From Asticcacaulis sp. AC460 (GTDB taxonomy: Bacteria; Pseudomonadota; Alphaproteobacteria; Caulobacterales; Caulobacteraceae): 64,000 bases of DNA. The position numbers and the translations under genes are program-made. Positions 44,368 through 52,853 of the stretch are shown one piece after another. Every line of letters begins with the position of its first letter. Within the stretch, counting starts at the first letter, position 1. The notes under the pieces were generated by a model that saw nothing but the letters and a program-made list of their open reading frames with translations, did not search any database and had not been told where the DNA came from. The stretch is taken from NCBI RefSeq assembly GCF_000495795.1, contig NZ_AWGD01000020.1, positions 62,001-126,000 on the forward strand. Direction: 5' to 3'.

Positions 44368-45204
44368 TTACATGAAGTTGGCTTCGTAGCTAGTTGCTAC
44401 CAACTCAACATGTCGCGACAAAGGTGGGCGAATTTCGAATGCACGAGGTTCTCTTGTGAAATTCCATAGGCGAAAGAGTATCCACTCATTGCTGTTCGCC
44501 TCTGAAACCGCCAGTTCGTTTTGTGTGATATGAAAAGGTGTGCGGTCCCACCCGTTCGTCGTCTTCACTTCTATAAGGCGTCGATTGCCTTCGGTATCGT
44601 AGCTTCCGATGTCGAAGCCCGCGCCATCCCCGTCCAGTTCCGAGACCCATCGAATGCGTTCTGCTAGGTCGCGTCTTCCCGCGGCTTGAAGTTTGGCGCG
44701 CTCATGAGCCAACACACGTTCTTCTCCTGCCCGTCCAAGTTGTCGGTTCCGGGCATCTCGGGCCGCGACGTCATACTTGCGGGCAATAGCCGCCATTTCG
44801 GCTGTTTCAGCTGGCGGCAATGAATTACCGAGAGTTGGCGGCGGTCCAATCCAAAGAGGTGAGTCTTCCTGAACGCCGATTGGTGAGTACTTCGAAATAA
44901 CAGGTTGGAAGGTTGCGCCTTCCGGTAATAGGTCTAGCCGTCGTACGACGGCATCAACTAATGACATTTGAAAATTGAACGCGGGTTTGTAGCCGGAAAT
45001 CCACGTCTGTCCCAAACCCTTAAGAACGGCGCTGATATTCTGGTGCTTATATTCTATCGACCCGCGAGGACGATTAATCCGGCTTTGCAGAGCGCGGTTG
45101 TGCTCTGCCTTGCTGTAGGGACGTCCGCTGATGTCGTTTTCCAACATGGCAAAGTAGTCGGCGACAATGGTGTCATTTTGCTCGTCAGTCCAATCAACAG
45201 CCAT
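44368..45204 (-). CDS. DUF3883-domain protein, probable PD-(D/E)xK nuclease-like
   Basis: A 278-residue protein. Residues 1-70 have a helical domain with YSKAEHNRALQSRINRPRGS and HQNISAVLKGLG, a segment common at the front of restriction-like and defence proteins. From about residue 160, LGRAGEERVLAHE, GDGAGFDIGSYDTEG and RRLIEVKTTN give the DUF3883 fold with the D...ExK signature of nucleases. Its base composition is less GC-rich than its neighbours, suggesting acquisition. It has no methylase or helicase partner. It could be a solitary restriction-type or phage-defence gene. Confidence 0.78.
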   Translation of the reverse strand: MAVDWTDEQNDTIVADYFAMLENDISGRPYSKAEHNRALQSRINRPRGSIEYKHQNISAVLKGLGQTWISGYKPAFNFQMSLVDAVVRRLDLLPEGATFQPVISKYSPIGVQEDSPLWIGPPPTLGNSLPPAETAEMAAIARKYDVAARDARNRQLGRAGEERVLAHERAKLQAAGRRDLAERIRWVSELDGDGAGFDIGSYDTEGNRRLIEVKTTNGWDRTPFHITQNELAVSEANSNEWILFRLWNFTREPRAFEIRPPLSRHVELVATSYEANFM

Positions 45205-45273
45205 GGCTACGTCACGATTTCGGAATTCTTCTCAACCATAGCGAACGCCCGGAATCGGTCAAGCGTAGTCAAT

Positions 45274-45302
45274 CAGGCGGTTGTTGCTGTGACGACCGCC
45301 TG
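45274..45302. terminator. Hairpin after the MerR-type gene
   Basis: An 11-bp stem (45274-45284 with 45292-45302, one wobble) lies just beyond the stop of the minus-strand MerR gene. It lacks a T run. Confidence 0.5.
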
Positions 45303-45310
45303 ACCAACAT

Positions 45311-46129
45311 TTAAGGCTTGGCGCAAATGCCCGCTGCTATCGCGGCGCCATAAGCCCTGCCGATATAGTCCATCATAGCGGTGGAGCTTTTCGACTGCGC
45401 CTGGAAGTCGGGCTGGTCCAGCATGTCGATGGCGACGGCGCGGACCTTCATGGTCAGTAACTTGTCGCCGCCGGTCGCGACCGCCACCTGGGCCATCCAG
45501 CGTCGTGCCAGGTCCATGGCCTCGGCCGTTTCCGGAGCATGGCTCGGCATCAACCGGCCAGCTTCGGCGATCAGATCGTCCCAGTCGCTGTTAGGCTTGT
45601 CCATGCCGGCAAAGCCGTTTGTCGTCAGGAGGTTCTGTTCTTCCGGCGTCAGGTGCTTGGCAGCGATTTCATCATAGGTGGCGCTTTGGGCGTTCGGGTT
45701 GGTCATGAGGGTCTCTCGAGTCAGGTGGATCAGGTCGTCTGAAGAGAGACTGCCATCCCGGGCAAGCTGTTCGCGGGCGGACGCCACCAGGGAGAGCGCG
45801 CGTTCCACCTCCGCCTTCTGACGCTGCAACATGGCTTGGTGCATGGTCAGGAAGGTGGCCAGGTCGGCGGTGCGGCCTGACAGCAGCCCGGCGATGCGGC
45901 TCAGTGACAGGCCAAAGCCTTTCAGGGCAAGGACCTGCTGTAGCCGGGCCAGTTGGTCAGGGCCATAGACACGCCAGCCGGCCAGGGTGCGCTCGGGACG
46001 CACCAGGCCGCGGGTTTCGTAGATGCGCAGGGCCTTGCCGCTGACACCCAGGCGTCTCGCGGTTTCCGCCGGGCTGAGGTAACGAACAGCTTGGTTCAAG
46101 ATAAGAAGTCCTTCTTCAGACGCCGCCAT
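45311..46129 (-). CDS. MerR-family regulator with TipAS-like domain
   Basis: A 272-residue regulator. The N-terminal MerR winged-helix region is clear in YLSPAETARRLGVSGKALR and GWRVYGPDQLARLQQVLALKGFG, followed by a dimerising coiled coil. The C-terminal half is helical with HLTPEEQNLL and WDDLIAEAGRL, matching the TipAS antibiotic-recognition domain seen in TipA and related regulators. It may sense a bulky peptide antibiotic or other ligand. ATG at 46129 is chosen because the protein begins MAASEEGLL; an earlier in-frame start adds an unrelated segment. No obvious target gene is divergent. Confidence 0.83.
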   Translation of the reverse strand: MAASEEGLLILNQAVRYLSPAETARRLGVSGKALRIYETRGLVRPERTLAGWRVYGPDQLARLQQVLALKGFGLSLSRIAGLLSGRTADLATFLTMHQAMLQRQKAEVERALSLVASAREQLARDGSLSSDDLIHLTRETLMTNPNAQSATYDEIAAKHLTPEEQNLLTTNGFAGMDKPNSDWDDLIAEAGRLMPSHAPETAEAMDLARRWMAQVAVATGGDKLLTMKVRAVAIDMLDQPDFQAQSKSSTAMMDYIGRAYGAAIAAGICAKP

Positions 46130-46189
46130 CTGTCGGGCCTGCCCCTGGGGCCGGAGCAAGCCCTTTTTGCCGGGATTCGGACTTTTTTC

Positions 46190-47725
46190 TCAGTAGGCGT
46201 CGGCCGTGAGTTCGACCCGGTCGAAACGGCGGGCCTTCAGGTCTTCGGGCGTGATCCAGAACTGGTAGACGCCTTCACCGAAGAAGTGCGCAATGCCGTC
46301 GTTCGACGACAGTTCCAGCAGGAGAAGATGCGTCTGGGCGCGTGCATATTGGTTGCCCTGGACATCGCAGGGCGGGGCCAGTATGCGGTCCGGCGTCACC
46401 GCATGGAACCCGTAGGTGGAGGTCGAGGCCAGGGCATGACGGCCGTGGACGCGGCGAGCGGTTTCCGGCGGTATCCGTGCCGCGGCTTCGGGGCCGGCCG
46501 TAAGTGAGGCTTCGACCGACAGGGTAAGGGCCTGGGTGATGATGGCATAGGTCAGCCAACTGTGCTCGGACAGGAAGGCGAAGAAAGCTGCCGCCGGGTC
46601 GCCAGGTACGGCCCAAAAGGGTGATTGTCCCTCGGCATAGTTCCGCCAGGCTTGGGTGGCCTCGCGCAGGCTTTCGATCTTGGTATCACGTTCGGCTTGC
46701 GACAGGTCGCGCAGCGCCGCCGTCGAGGGCAGGCGGTGTGGTTTCAACCGTTCCAGGATCAGTCCGCAGGCGATCTGAACAGCGCGCCAGTCCTGGGGAT
46801 AGTTGGCGAAGGGGCGGTTCAGTCCGCTGGTAACCACCAGGTCCTTGACCGAGAAGGGTTCGGACAGCACGTCATCGCCCTGAGCGCGGCGCAGTTCGTC
46901 GGCCACGGCCTTGTCGTCCGGCCACAGGATGGGCGCATCCGGCGCCTCCGGATCGGGGACATGGGGTGGCAAGTCGATCACCACGGGCTCGAACGGCCAG
47001 CGCGGCAGGGTTTGCGGGCATTCCCCTGCCGATTGCGTCCATTCCCAGACATAGGGGGCGTGTTTGCCGTAAGCGAGGTCCAAGGCCGGCGGCGGTATTA
47101 CGGGCGCCCAACCCGTCGTCGGCCCGGGTTCGTAGACGATTCGGAAATGGTCGTGGTGCTCCCAGGCCAGGTCCAGGAAAACATAGAGCACGCCGCTGTG
47201 GGGCAGGAGGTTGCGGTGACCCGTGGCCGGGATCGCGGCACAGTCAATCTGCATCAGGAAGGTCAGCGGCTTGGACGAAGCTTGGGGCCATGAGAAATGC
47301 TTTGAAGCCAAGGGGACCCCGCCGAAGAAGCTTAAGGCACCTGCGCCGGTGTGCGGTGGAAAATGCTGACGGAAGACGATGGCGTTGCGGCCGCCCGCCC
47401 GGATCTCTTTGGTCGCCGTCAGTCTCTGGGGTGGCCTGTGAACCGGTGTTCCGCCGGTCGGTGTGGCGACGCGGGTAAGGCGGTCGGTGAAAGCCGGAGA
47501 GGTTTCGGGGGCCGTCGGGACGGGGATCGGAATGGGTGCCGGACTGGGGATGCGACCCCAGATCCACCAGTGCGTGCCGGCCGCCGCCGCCGCGATCAGG
47601 AGCGCAATGGCCATCAGGCCGGGCTGCGATGGACTAACCCGATCGTCGGTAAAGACCGCTGTGCCGGCGACGATGGCATAGAGGACCACAATAAAGGTGC
47701 CGATGGCGTTCAATATGGCTTTCAT
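46190..47725 (-). CDS. DUF1963 (YwqG-like) protein with two N-terminal helices
   Basis: A 511-residue protein. Two membrane helices near residues 3-26 and 38-56 anchor it, followed by a Pro-rich linker with repeated PIPIPVP-like units. The rest resembles the DUF1963/YwqG family: FGGVPLASKHFSWPQ, FLMQIDCAAI, GVLYVFLDLAWEH and a closing LLLLELSSNDG and FWITPEDLKARRFDRVEL. YwqG-type proteins are of unknown function; a membrane-anchored version of this length is less usual. It lies 60 bp upstream of the MerR gene on the same strand. Confidence 0.72.
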   Translation of the reverse strand: MKAILNAIGTFIVVLYAIVAGTAVFTDDRVSPSQPGLMAIALLIAAAAAGTHWWIWGRIPSPAPIPIPVPTAPETSPAFTDRLTRVATPTGGTPVHRPPQRLTATKEIRAGGRNAIVFRQHFPPHTGAGALSFFGGVPLASKHFSWPQASSKPLTFLMQIDCAAIPATGHRNLLPHSGVLYVFLDLAWEHHDHFRIVYEPGPTTGWAPVIPPPALDLAYGKHAPYVWEWTQSAGECPQTLPRWPFEPVVIDLPPHVPDPEAPDAPILWPDDKAVADELRRAQGDDVLSEPFSVKDLVVTSGLNRPFANYPQDWRAVQIACGLILERLKPHRLPSTAALRDLSQAERDTKIESLREATQAWRNYAEGQSPFWAVPGDPAAAFFAFLSEHSWLTYAIITQALTLSVEASLTAGPEAAARIPPETARRVHGRHALASTSTYGFHAVTPDRILAPPCDVQGNQYARAQTHLLLLELSSNDGIAHFFGEGVYQFWITPEDLKARRFDRVELTADAY

Positions 47726-47968
47726 GGCCTGCCCCGAAACTTTTCTGCCCGCGCCACCTTAACCCGGCAGACTTGACGCTTCGTAAGCATCCTTCCTTAA
47801 GCGCCACCGCCGATTGCGTTTACCATAAAGACGGGACGTTCACCCAAAATGTGATTTCTCGCGGAAATTCAGCCGTTTTAGGGTAGGACTTGCATGGATG
47901 GGGAACTGCGAGCGTGGATAGCCGGAGACGGAAATGCCTGATACAACTGCAACCTCAGAGTGTCCGCG

Positions 47969-49117
47969 ATGAGCGCCGTGACACCGAATCGTTCTGAGTA
48001 TGCGCCGGGTATGGCTGGTGTGACTCCGCCCAGGATCCTGATCGTCGACGATCGCCGCGAGAACCTGCTGGCGACCCAGGCGCTGTTGCGGCCGCTGGGC
48101 GCCGAGATCATCACCGCCGATTCCGGGGAAAAGGCACTGAACCTGGTGCTGAAGACCGAGTTCGCCATCGTGCTGCTGGATGTTCAGATGCCGGTTATGG
48201 ACGGATTCGAAACCGCCCAGCTGATGAAGACCCGGCCCAGCATGGCCAATGTGCCGATCATCTTCATTACCGCCATCAGCAAGGAAGACCATTTCGCCAC
48301 CCAGGCGGCCCAGATCGGCGCTGTCGATTATATCTTCAAGCCGATCAATCCCGACATCCTCAAGTCCAAGGTCAGCGTTTATCTCGACCTGTACCGCCAG
48401 CGCGAGCAGATCCTGCAACTGAACGCGTCGTTACGCCAGTCGAACGAGGAACTGGAGCGGTTCGCCTATGTCTGTTCGCATGACATGCAGGAACCGGTGC
48501 GGATGATGAACTCCTACGCCACGGTCCTGACCGAGTTCGCCGGCGACGAACTGAGCGACGACAGCAAGCGTTATCTCGACTATATCCGCGACAATGCCGT
48601 GCGGATGCAGAAGATGATCCGCGACATCCTCAACTTTTCCCGCGTCGGCCGCGAGGAGGTCAAGCTGGAGGTCGTCAACTGCCGCGAAATCTATGACGAG
48701 GTGGTCCACGAATTCCACGACACCATTGTACGCAAACATGCCGTGGTGATGTCGGACGGTCTGCCGATTCTGAAAACCAGCCCAACCCTGATGCGGGTCC
48801 TGTTGCAGAACCTGGTCGGCAATGCGCTGAAATTTCAGGACGGCAGCCAGCCGCCGGAGGTGTCCGTGACGGCCAAACGCGAAGGCCACCTCTGGCGCTT
48901 CGATGTGGCCGACAACGGTATCGGCATCGATCCCGCCTTTTCGAGCCGGCTTTTCACCATTTTCCAGCGATTCCATCGCGAGGACGACTATCCCGGCACA
49001 GGGATCGGCCTTTCGACCTGCCGGAAATTTGTTCGCCTGTGTGGTGGCGACATGAGCTTTACCTCGCGTCCGGGTGAGGGTAGTGTGTTCACCTTCACCC
49101 TGCCCGACGGAGACTGA
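47969..49117 (+). CDS. Receiver-histidine kinase hybrid (REC-HisKA-HATPase)
   Basis: A 382-residue cytosolic protein with an N-terminal receiver domain (phospho-acceptor Asp71 in LLDVQMPVMDG), a coiled coil, a HisKA domain with His171 in FAYVCSHDMQEPVRMM and an ATPase domain with NLVGNALKF, DNGIGID and GTGIGLS. There is no sensor or membrane part, so the receiver probably carries the input from another kinase. The HisKA box resembles bacteriophytochrome-type kinases. The start is placed at ATG 47969; a downstream Met is also possible. It is followed after five bases by a single-domain response regulator. Confidence 0.9.
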   Translation: MSAVTPNRSEYAPGMAGVTPPRILIVDDRRENLLATQALLRPLGAEIITADSGEKALNLVLKTEFAIVLLDVQMPVMDGFETAQLMKTRPSMANVPIIFITAISKEDHFATQAAQIGAVDYIFKPINPDILKSKVSVYLDLYRQREQILQLNASLRQSNEELERFAYVCSHDMQEPVRMMNSYATVLTEFAGDELSDDSKRYLDYIRDNAVRMQKMIRDILNFSRVGREEVKLEVVNCREIYDEVVHEFHDTIVRKHAVVMSDGLPILKTSPTLMRVLLQNLVGNALKFQDGSQPPEVSVTAKREGHLWRFDVADNGIGIDPAFSSRLFTIFQRFHREDDYPGTGIGLSTCRKFVRLCGGDMSFTSRPGEGSVFTFTLPDGD

Positions 49118-49122
49118 CCGCC

Positions 49123-49551
49123 ATGCGTCCGCAACTCGACATCCTTCTGGTCGAAGACAATGAGGGTGATGTCGAGATGACCCGGCGGGCCCTGACGACG
49201 GCTGTGCCTCCGGTACGGATGACGGTGGCCAATAACGGCAACCAGGCGCTGGAGTGCCTGCATAAGGAAGGCCAGTACGAGGGCGGTAAGACGCCGGACC
49301 TGATCCTGCTGGACATCAACATGCCGCGTATGGATGGCAAGGCCTTCCTGAATGTCGTCAAGGAATCGACCGAATTCAGGTCGATCCCGGTCGTGATGTT
49401 TACAAGCTCCGAATCACCCGCCGATATCCGCGAATGTTTCGAGCGTCACGCCAATGGCTATGTCGTGAAGCCGTTCGACGGCACGGAATACGCCAAGACG
49501 CTGCGCCAGGTGGTCAGCTTCTGGGGCAGCACCAGCGAGCTGCCGAGTTGA
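49123..49551 (+). CDS. Single-domain response regulator (Rcp1-like)
   Basis: A 142-residue receiver-only protein. The phospho-acceptor is Asp64 in LILLDINMPRMDG, the acidic pair is in VEDNEGD, and the Thr/Lys switch residues are in FTSSE and VVKPFDG. It resembles the Rcp1/CheY-like regulators that pair with phytochrome-type kinases. With no output domain it probably works by protein contact or phosphotransfer. It is the likely partner of the kinase encoded five bases upstream. Confidence 0.9.
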   Translation: MRPQLDILLVEDNEGDVEMTRRALTTAVPPVRMTVANNGNQALECLHKEGQYEGGKTPDLILLDINMPRMDGKAFLNVVKESTEFRSIPVVMFTSSESPADIRECFERHANGYVVKPFDGTEYAKTLRQVVSFWGSTSELPS

Positions 49552-49603
49552 TTTGACGGCTTGAAGAGTCGTGCTAACGGTGCCGCCGGTTTAAGGAGCA
49601 CCC

Positions 49604-49954
49604 ATGCTGACCATCTACGGCATTCCCAACTGCGACACGATGAAAAAGGCCTTCGACTGGCTGAAGAGCCGCGGTGTCGCCTATCATTTCCATGACTACA
49701 AGCAGTCCGGCATCGATGCCGCGAAGCTGAAGGCATGGAATGCCAAGGCCGGTTGGGAAAAAGTGCTGAACAAGGCCAGCACAACCTTCAAGGACCTTCC
49801 GCCGGAGGCCAAGGCGGATCTCGACGAGGCCAAGGCCATCAAACTTATGATCGCCCAGCCGTCGATGATCAAGCGGCCGGTTATCGAGATCGGCGAACAG
49901 GTGCTGACGGGGTTTCGGCCGGACACGGTGGCGGCCTTGGAGAAGGCGGTCTAA
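49604..49954 (+). CDS. ArsC/Spx-family reductase-like protein (YffB type)
   Basis: A 116-residue thioredoxin-fold protein of the ArsC/Spx/YffB family. It has the single N-terminal Cys in IYGIPNCDTMKKAFDWLK, the conserved Arg in IKRPVIEIG and the cis-Pro. One Cys only, without the arsenate-reductase partner Cys, points to the YffB glutathione-dependent branch rather than true arsenate reduction. The substrate is unknown. It overlaps the stop of the convergent DUF2147 gene by four bases. Confidence 0.82.
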   Translation: MLTIYGIPNCDTMKKAFDWLKSRGVAYHFHDYKQSGIDAAKLKAWNAKAGWEKVLNKASTTFKDLPPEAKADLDEAKAIKLMIAQPSMIKRPVIEIGEQVLTGFRPDTVAALEKAV

Positions 49955-50334
49955 TTCACCTGCGTCCAAGTATCGGACTTGCAGATCAGGCCTGCCAGGG
50001 CGCAGCCCTTGGTGTGCAGCTTGCCGTCCCTGAGGTCGACCGAACCCTTGTAGGTGCGCCCGTCCTCGGGGTTGAAGGCTTCGCCCGTCCAGCTGTTATC
50101 GCCGGTCCGCTTCAGTTTGCGGAAGACAGTCTGGCCGACCTTGCCCTTTTTCACGTCCGGCCGGATCCAGGCGATCACCGCGCACAGTTCGGCACCGCAA
50201 GGCTCGAAACGGATGCGCGCCTTGCCGTTGCCGCGTTCCCAGGTTCCGGTCAGCTCGCCGCCGAACACGGTACCGGGCAGGATCGCGGCGGCCGTAGCCA
50301 CCGCCAGAATAAACCTAGAAATCTTCGCGAACAT
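49951..50334 (-). CDS. DUF2147 secreted protein
   Basis: A 127-residue exported protein. A signal peptide of about 25 residues ends near VFGGE, followed by the family pattern LTGTWERGNGKARIRFEPCG, ELCAVIAWIRP and a GEAFNPEDGRTYKGSVDL segment. DUF2147 proteins form a small beta-barrel and are widespread in the periplasm of Gram-negative bacteria with no established role. ATG at 50334 lies inside the 3' end of the upstream same-strand gene (20-bp overlap), so they are co-translated. Confidence 0.82.
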   Translation of the reverse strand: MFAKISRFILAVATAAAILPGTVFGGELTGTWERGNGKARIRFEPCGAELCAVIAWIRPDVKKGKVGQTVFRKLKRTGDNSWTGEAFNPEDGRTYKGSVDLRDGKLHTKGCALAGLICKSDTWTQVN

Positions 50335-51046
50335 AGGTCTCGCAGCCCACGCGCTTGGACGCCGCCATGGCCTCGGCAAAGCCTTCGATGTCAAACTTTT
50401 CCGGTTTGCCTTCTTCTTGCGGACGGATGGCGATTTCCTGGGCGCCGGTCAGTTCGTCGGCCGGGATCAGGATGACCGTTTCCTCGCGGAAGTCGCTGCT
50501 GTAGGGCTTTACCGTCAGCCCCAGCATGTGCAGGTCGCGGAAGACGGAGCGCCACGACTTGGACGGACGGTCATCGACGCGGAACCAGACCTTGTTGGGA
50601 TCGACATAGTGTTTGAAGCGGAAGCCCAGGACGCCGTCGGCGTAGTGGATACGGCTCTTGCCCAGCATTTCCCGGGTGCGCAGGTAGCATTGCGTGCCGT
50701 CGGCAAAGCCGTCACGACGAACCTCGATAATCCATTGGCCCGACGACCAGCGCTGCGTCTTGATCTTGTCGCCGTGATATTCCGACAGCGGCTTCTGCTT
50801 CTTATCCGGGAACATCTGCTTCCAACTGCGGAAGCCGCGAACACGGACGTCGGTTTGTTGTCCGGCTTCGGCCGGTGCCGCGGTGGCTTCGGCGTCGGCG
50901 GCCTTCTTGCGCTTTCCGGGCAGCCAGCGCGTGAAGATGTTACCGCGTGATTCGGCCGCCGGCGGTGCGGCCTGGGGGGGTACATCAGCCGCGGGCGTGG
51001 CCTGAAACAGGGACAGGGCCATGATGGCCGAGGCAAGAAATGCCAT
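50315..51046 (-). CDS. Secreted hypothetical protein
   Basis: A 243-residue protein with a Sec signal peptide (about residues 1-21) and GGAGAGAG ribosome-binding site. A Pro/Ala-rich linker with a basic patch (RWLPGKRKKAADAEA) leads to a mixed domain with IIEVRRDGFADGTQCYLRTRE, FRVDDRPSKSWRSVFRDLHM and a final Cys. I do not recognise the family. Its 3' end overlaps the start of the DUF2147 gene by 20 bases, so the two probably act in one envelope process. Confidence 0.6.
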   Translation of the reverse strand: MAFLASAIMALSLFQATPAADVPPQAAPPAAESRGNIFTRWLPGKRKKAADAEATAAPAEAGQQTDVRVRGFRSWKQMFPDKKQKPLSEYHGDKIKTQRWSSGQWIIEVRRDGFADGTQCYLRTREMLGKSRIHYADGVLGFRFKHYVDPNKVWFRVDDRPSKSWRSVFRDLHMLGLTVKPYSSDFREETVILIPADELTGAQEIAIRPQEEGKPEKFDIEGFAEAMAASKRVGCETYVREDF

Positions 51047-51286
51047 AAATCTCTCTCCAAAAACCTCAGGCCGGGCAGGGAGCTTTCCCGCGGGCAGACT
51101 CAGGCATTCATAATCGTGAACGGGCGGCACATTGGCCCGTCGCGTTAACCGTGTCCATAGCGCAAAACGGCGAAAATGGAATTACAAAAACTTAATCCGA
51201 ATCCGTGCATCCGATAGGCGGCTTCGGCGCCTCTTGTCATCAGAGCCGGCAAGACGGCGAACTTGTTACGACCGAGAGGAGATCTC

Positions 51287-51670
51287 ATGGACGGTAAAAT
51301 TGTTGGAATTATCGCGATTATTTTCGGCTGCAGCGTGCCGATCCTGATCGTTGGCATTATTGCGTATTTCCGGTCACGTGACCGAACCGAGCTTCAGAAG
51401 ACGGTTCGCACGGCGATCGAGAAGGGCGAAACCTTGCCAGCGGAATTCATGGAGAGCCTGCAACGCGCCGTTCCCAAGGCGAAGACGCCCATGAACGACG
51501 TCCGGGCGGGTCTGATTCTCATGGCGATCGCCGGAGGGATCATGATCTGGCACTATCTGGATCATGACGAACTGGGAGGTGATCTTTCGGGAATTGCGGC
51601 CATCCCCGGCCTGATCGGCGTAGCCCTCCTGATTTTGGGCATTATCGGCCTGAACACGCGTTCGAAATAG
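51287..51670 (+). CDS. DUF6249-like membrane protein
   Basis: A 127-residue protein with one N-terminal membrane helix (about 6-25), a cytoplasmic Arg/Glu-rich linker, and two further helices (about 65-80 and 103-121). The arrangement and the phrases AIEKGETLPAEF and DVRAGLILMAIAGGIM resemble DUF6249 proteins that often precede ECF sigma genes. AGAGGA upstream supports ATG 51287. It is followed after 33 bases by the ECF sigma factor gene, and the unit may be co-regulated. Confidence 0.65.
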   Translation: MDGKIVGIIAIIFGCSVPILIVGIIAYFRSRDRTELQKTVRTAIEKGETLPAEFMESLQRAVPKAKTPMNDVRAGLILMAIAGGIMIWHYLDHDELGGDLSGIAAIPGLIGVALLILGIIGLNTRSK

Positions 51671-51703
51671 TCATAGCTGCGGCAACCCGGAAGACCTAAG
51701 GCT

Positions 51704-52291
51704 ATGGCTATTTCAGGCGACAGGCTGGACTTTTCCCGGCAATCCGACGTCGATCTGGTGCGATTGTGCACCTCCGGCGACCGGAATGCCTTTGCCGGGC
51801 TGGTCCAGCGGCATGCCGGTACCATCCGGACCCATCTTCGCCGTATGGGCGCCCAAGCGTCCGATGCCGATGACACGGCCCAGGAAGCCTTCATGACTGC
51901 TTACGAACGTCTGGGCGACTATCGTTTCGACGGCCCCTTTATCGGGTGGCTGAAAAAGATTGCCGCCCGGCGCTACCTGAAGAAGGTCAAGTCGTCGCAA
52001 AAATACCTGCTGACCGACGATATGACGGCCTTCGAACCTGAACCCACGGCGATCGACGAAAATTTTCGTAGCCCCGGCCTTGATGCGGCCATAAATCGCC
52101 TTAAACCTGTGGAAAGACTATGTCTGGGCCTCAATTTCAGTGGCGATATGAGCCATCAGGAGATCGCGGACGAACTGAAGATGCCTTTGGGCACCGTCAA
52201 GAGTCATATCCGCCGGGCGCTGGACCAGTTGAAACTGGCGTTGGCGCCATCCTCGAATACCACGCACGCCGTTCTGGAAACCGGATCATGA
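51704..52291 (+). CDS. ECF-type RNA polymerase sigma factor
   Basis: A 195-residue sigma-70 family protein with region 2 (DADDTAQEAFMTAYERLGDYRF, -10 recognition) and region 4 (MSHQEIADELKMPLGTVKSH, -35 recognition) and only a short linker, as in group IV (extracytoplasmic function) factors. It would redirect RNA polymerase to stress or envelope promoters. ATG at 51704 is close to the DUF6249-like gene, and its stop overlaps the start of a two-helix membrane protein (ATGA), which may be its anti-sigma factor or regulator. Confidence 0.9.
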   Translation: MAISGDRLDFSRQSDVDLVRLCTSGDRNAFAGLVQRHAGTIRTHLRRMGAQASDADDTAQEAFMTAYERLGDYRFDGPFIGWLKKIAARRYLKKVKSSQKYLLTDDMTAFEPEPTAIDENFRSPGLDAAINRLKPVERLCLGLNFSGDMSHQEIADELKMPLGTVKSHIRRALDQLKLALAPSSNTTHAVLETGS

Positions 52292-52710
52292 AAGACAGCG
52301 ATATAGAAGACCTGTTTTCGGCGCCGACGGCCTATGACGATGCCGCTGCCTTCGAACAACGTGTCATGCGGGGGCTCAAGGTCAAGCTGTGGCTGCGGCA
52401 GTGGCTGGTGGTCCTGGCGGGCTTCATCGGCGGCGTGTACGCCCTGGCGCAACTGATCCGGATGCCTGACTTTCAGGTCGGCGGCCAGTCGGTTTACAGC
52501 CGCTCTCTGGCGGCGGTCGAAAGCGACGAAACCTGGCGGGCCGGTGTCGAACTGGTCGATGTGGTGCGGCAGCAGTTGATGAATGTGATGGATTCGTCGG
52601 CGCAATATCTCAGCTATATGCAGACTCCGGCCTTTTTTTGGGTCAGCTTCTCCCTATGTCTTGCCATCGTAGGTGTGTATTACGCCTACTCCCAAGAAGA
52701 AGCCATCTAG
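52288..52710 (+). CDS. Two-helix membrane protein, possible anti-sigma partner
   Basis: A 140-residue protein with a 34-residue acidic cytoplasmic start (MKDSDIEDLFSAPTAYDDAA), two membrane helices (about 38-57 and 112-130) and a periplasmic loop between them. The N-terminal part is short and lacks the zinc anti-sigma motif, so the role as anti-sigma is inferred only from the four-base overlap with the sigma gene and the membrane location. A small unknown membrane protein is the alternative. Confidence 0.6.
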   Translation: MKDSDIEDLFSAPTAYDDAAAFEQRVMRGLKVKLWLRQWLVVLAGFIGGVYALAQLIRMPDFQVGGQSVYSRSLAAVESDETWRAGVELVDVVRQQLMNVMDSSAQYLSYMQTPAFFWVSFSLCLAIVGVYYAYSQEEAI

Positions 52711-52728
52711 GGGCCTCTGGCGGTCTGC

Positions 52729-52804
52729 AAAACGTCATCTAACTGTGATGCGGTGCTCACGTACAAGAGTACGCTCCGCTCCGCGTCTCGTTAGCTAACG
52801 TTTT
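52729..52804. repeat. Large hairpin after the sigma operon
   Basis: Outer arms AAAACGT (52729-52735) and ACGTTTT (52798-52804) enclose an inner perfect stem CGTAC/GTACG (52760-52773) with loop AAGA and GCTCCGCT-type words. The right arm ends in T5, so it could terminate the sigma operon; its internal words also look like a small REP-type repeat. Confidence 0.55.
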
Positions 52805-52853
52805 TCGACTCACCATAGACCCCTAGCTGCCCGACAGCATAGGATTCGCGTTT

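Noticed and set aside
49604-49954. True arsenate reductase
   Set aside because: Only the N-terminal Cys is present and no ars genes are nearby; the YffB/Spx-like group fits better.
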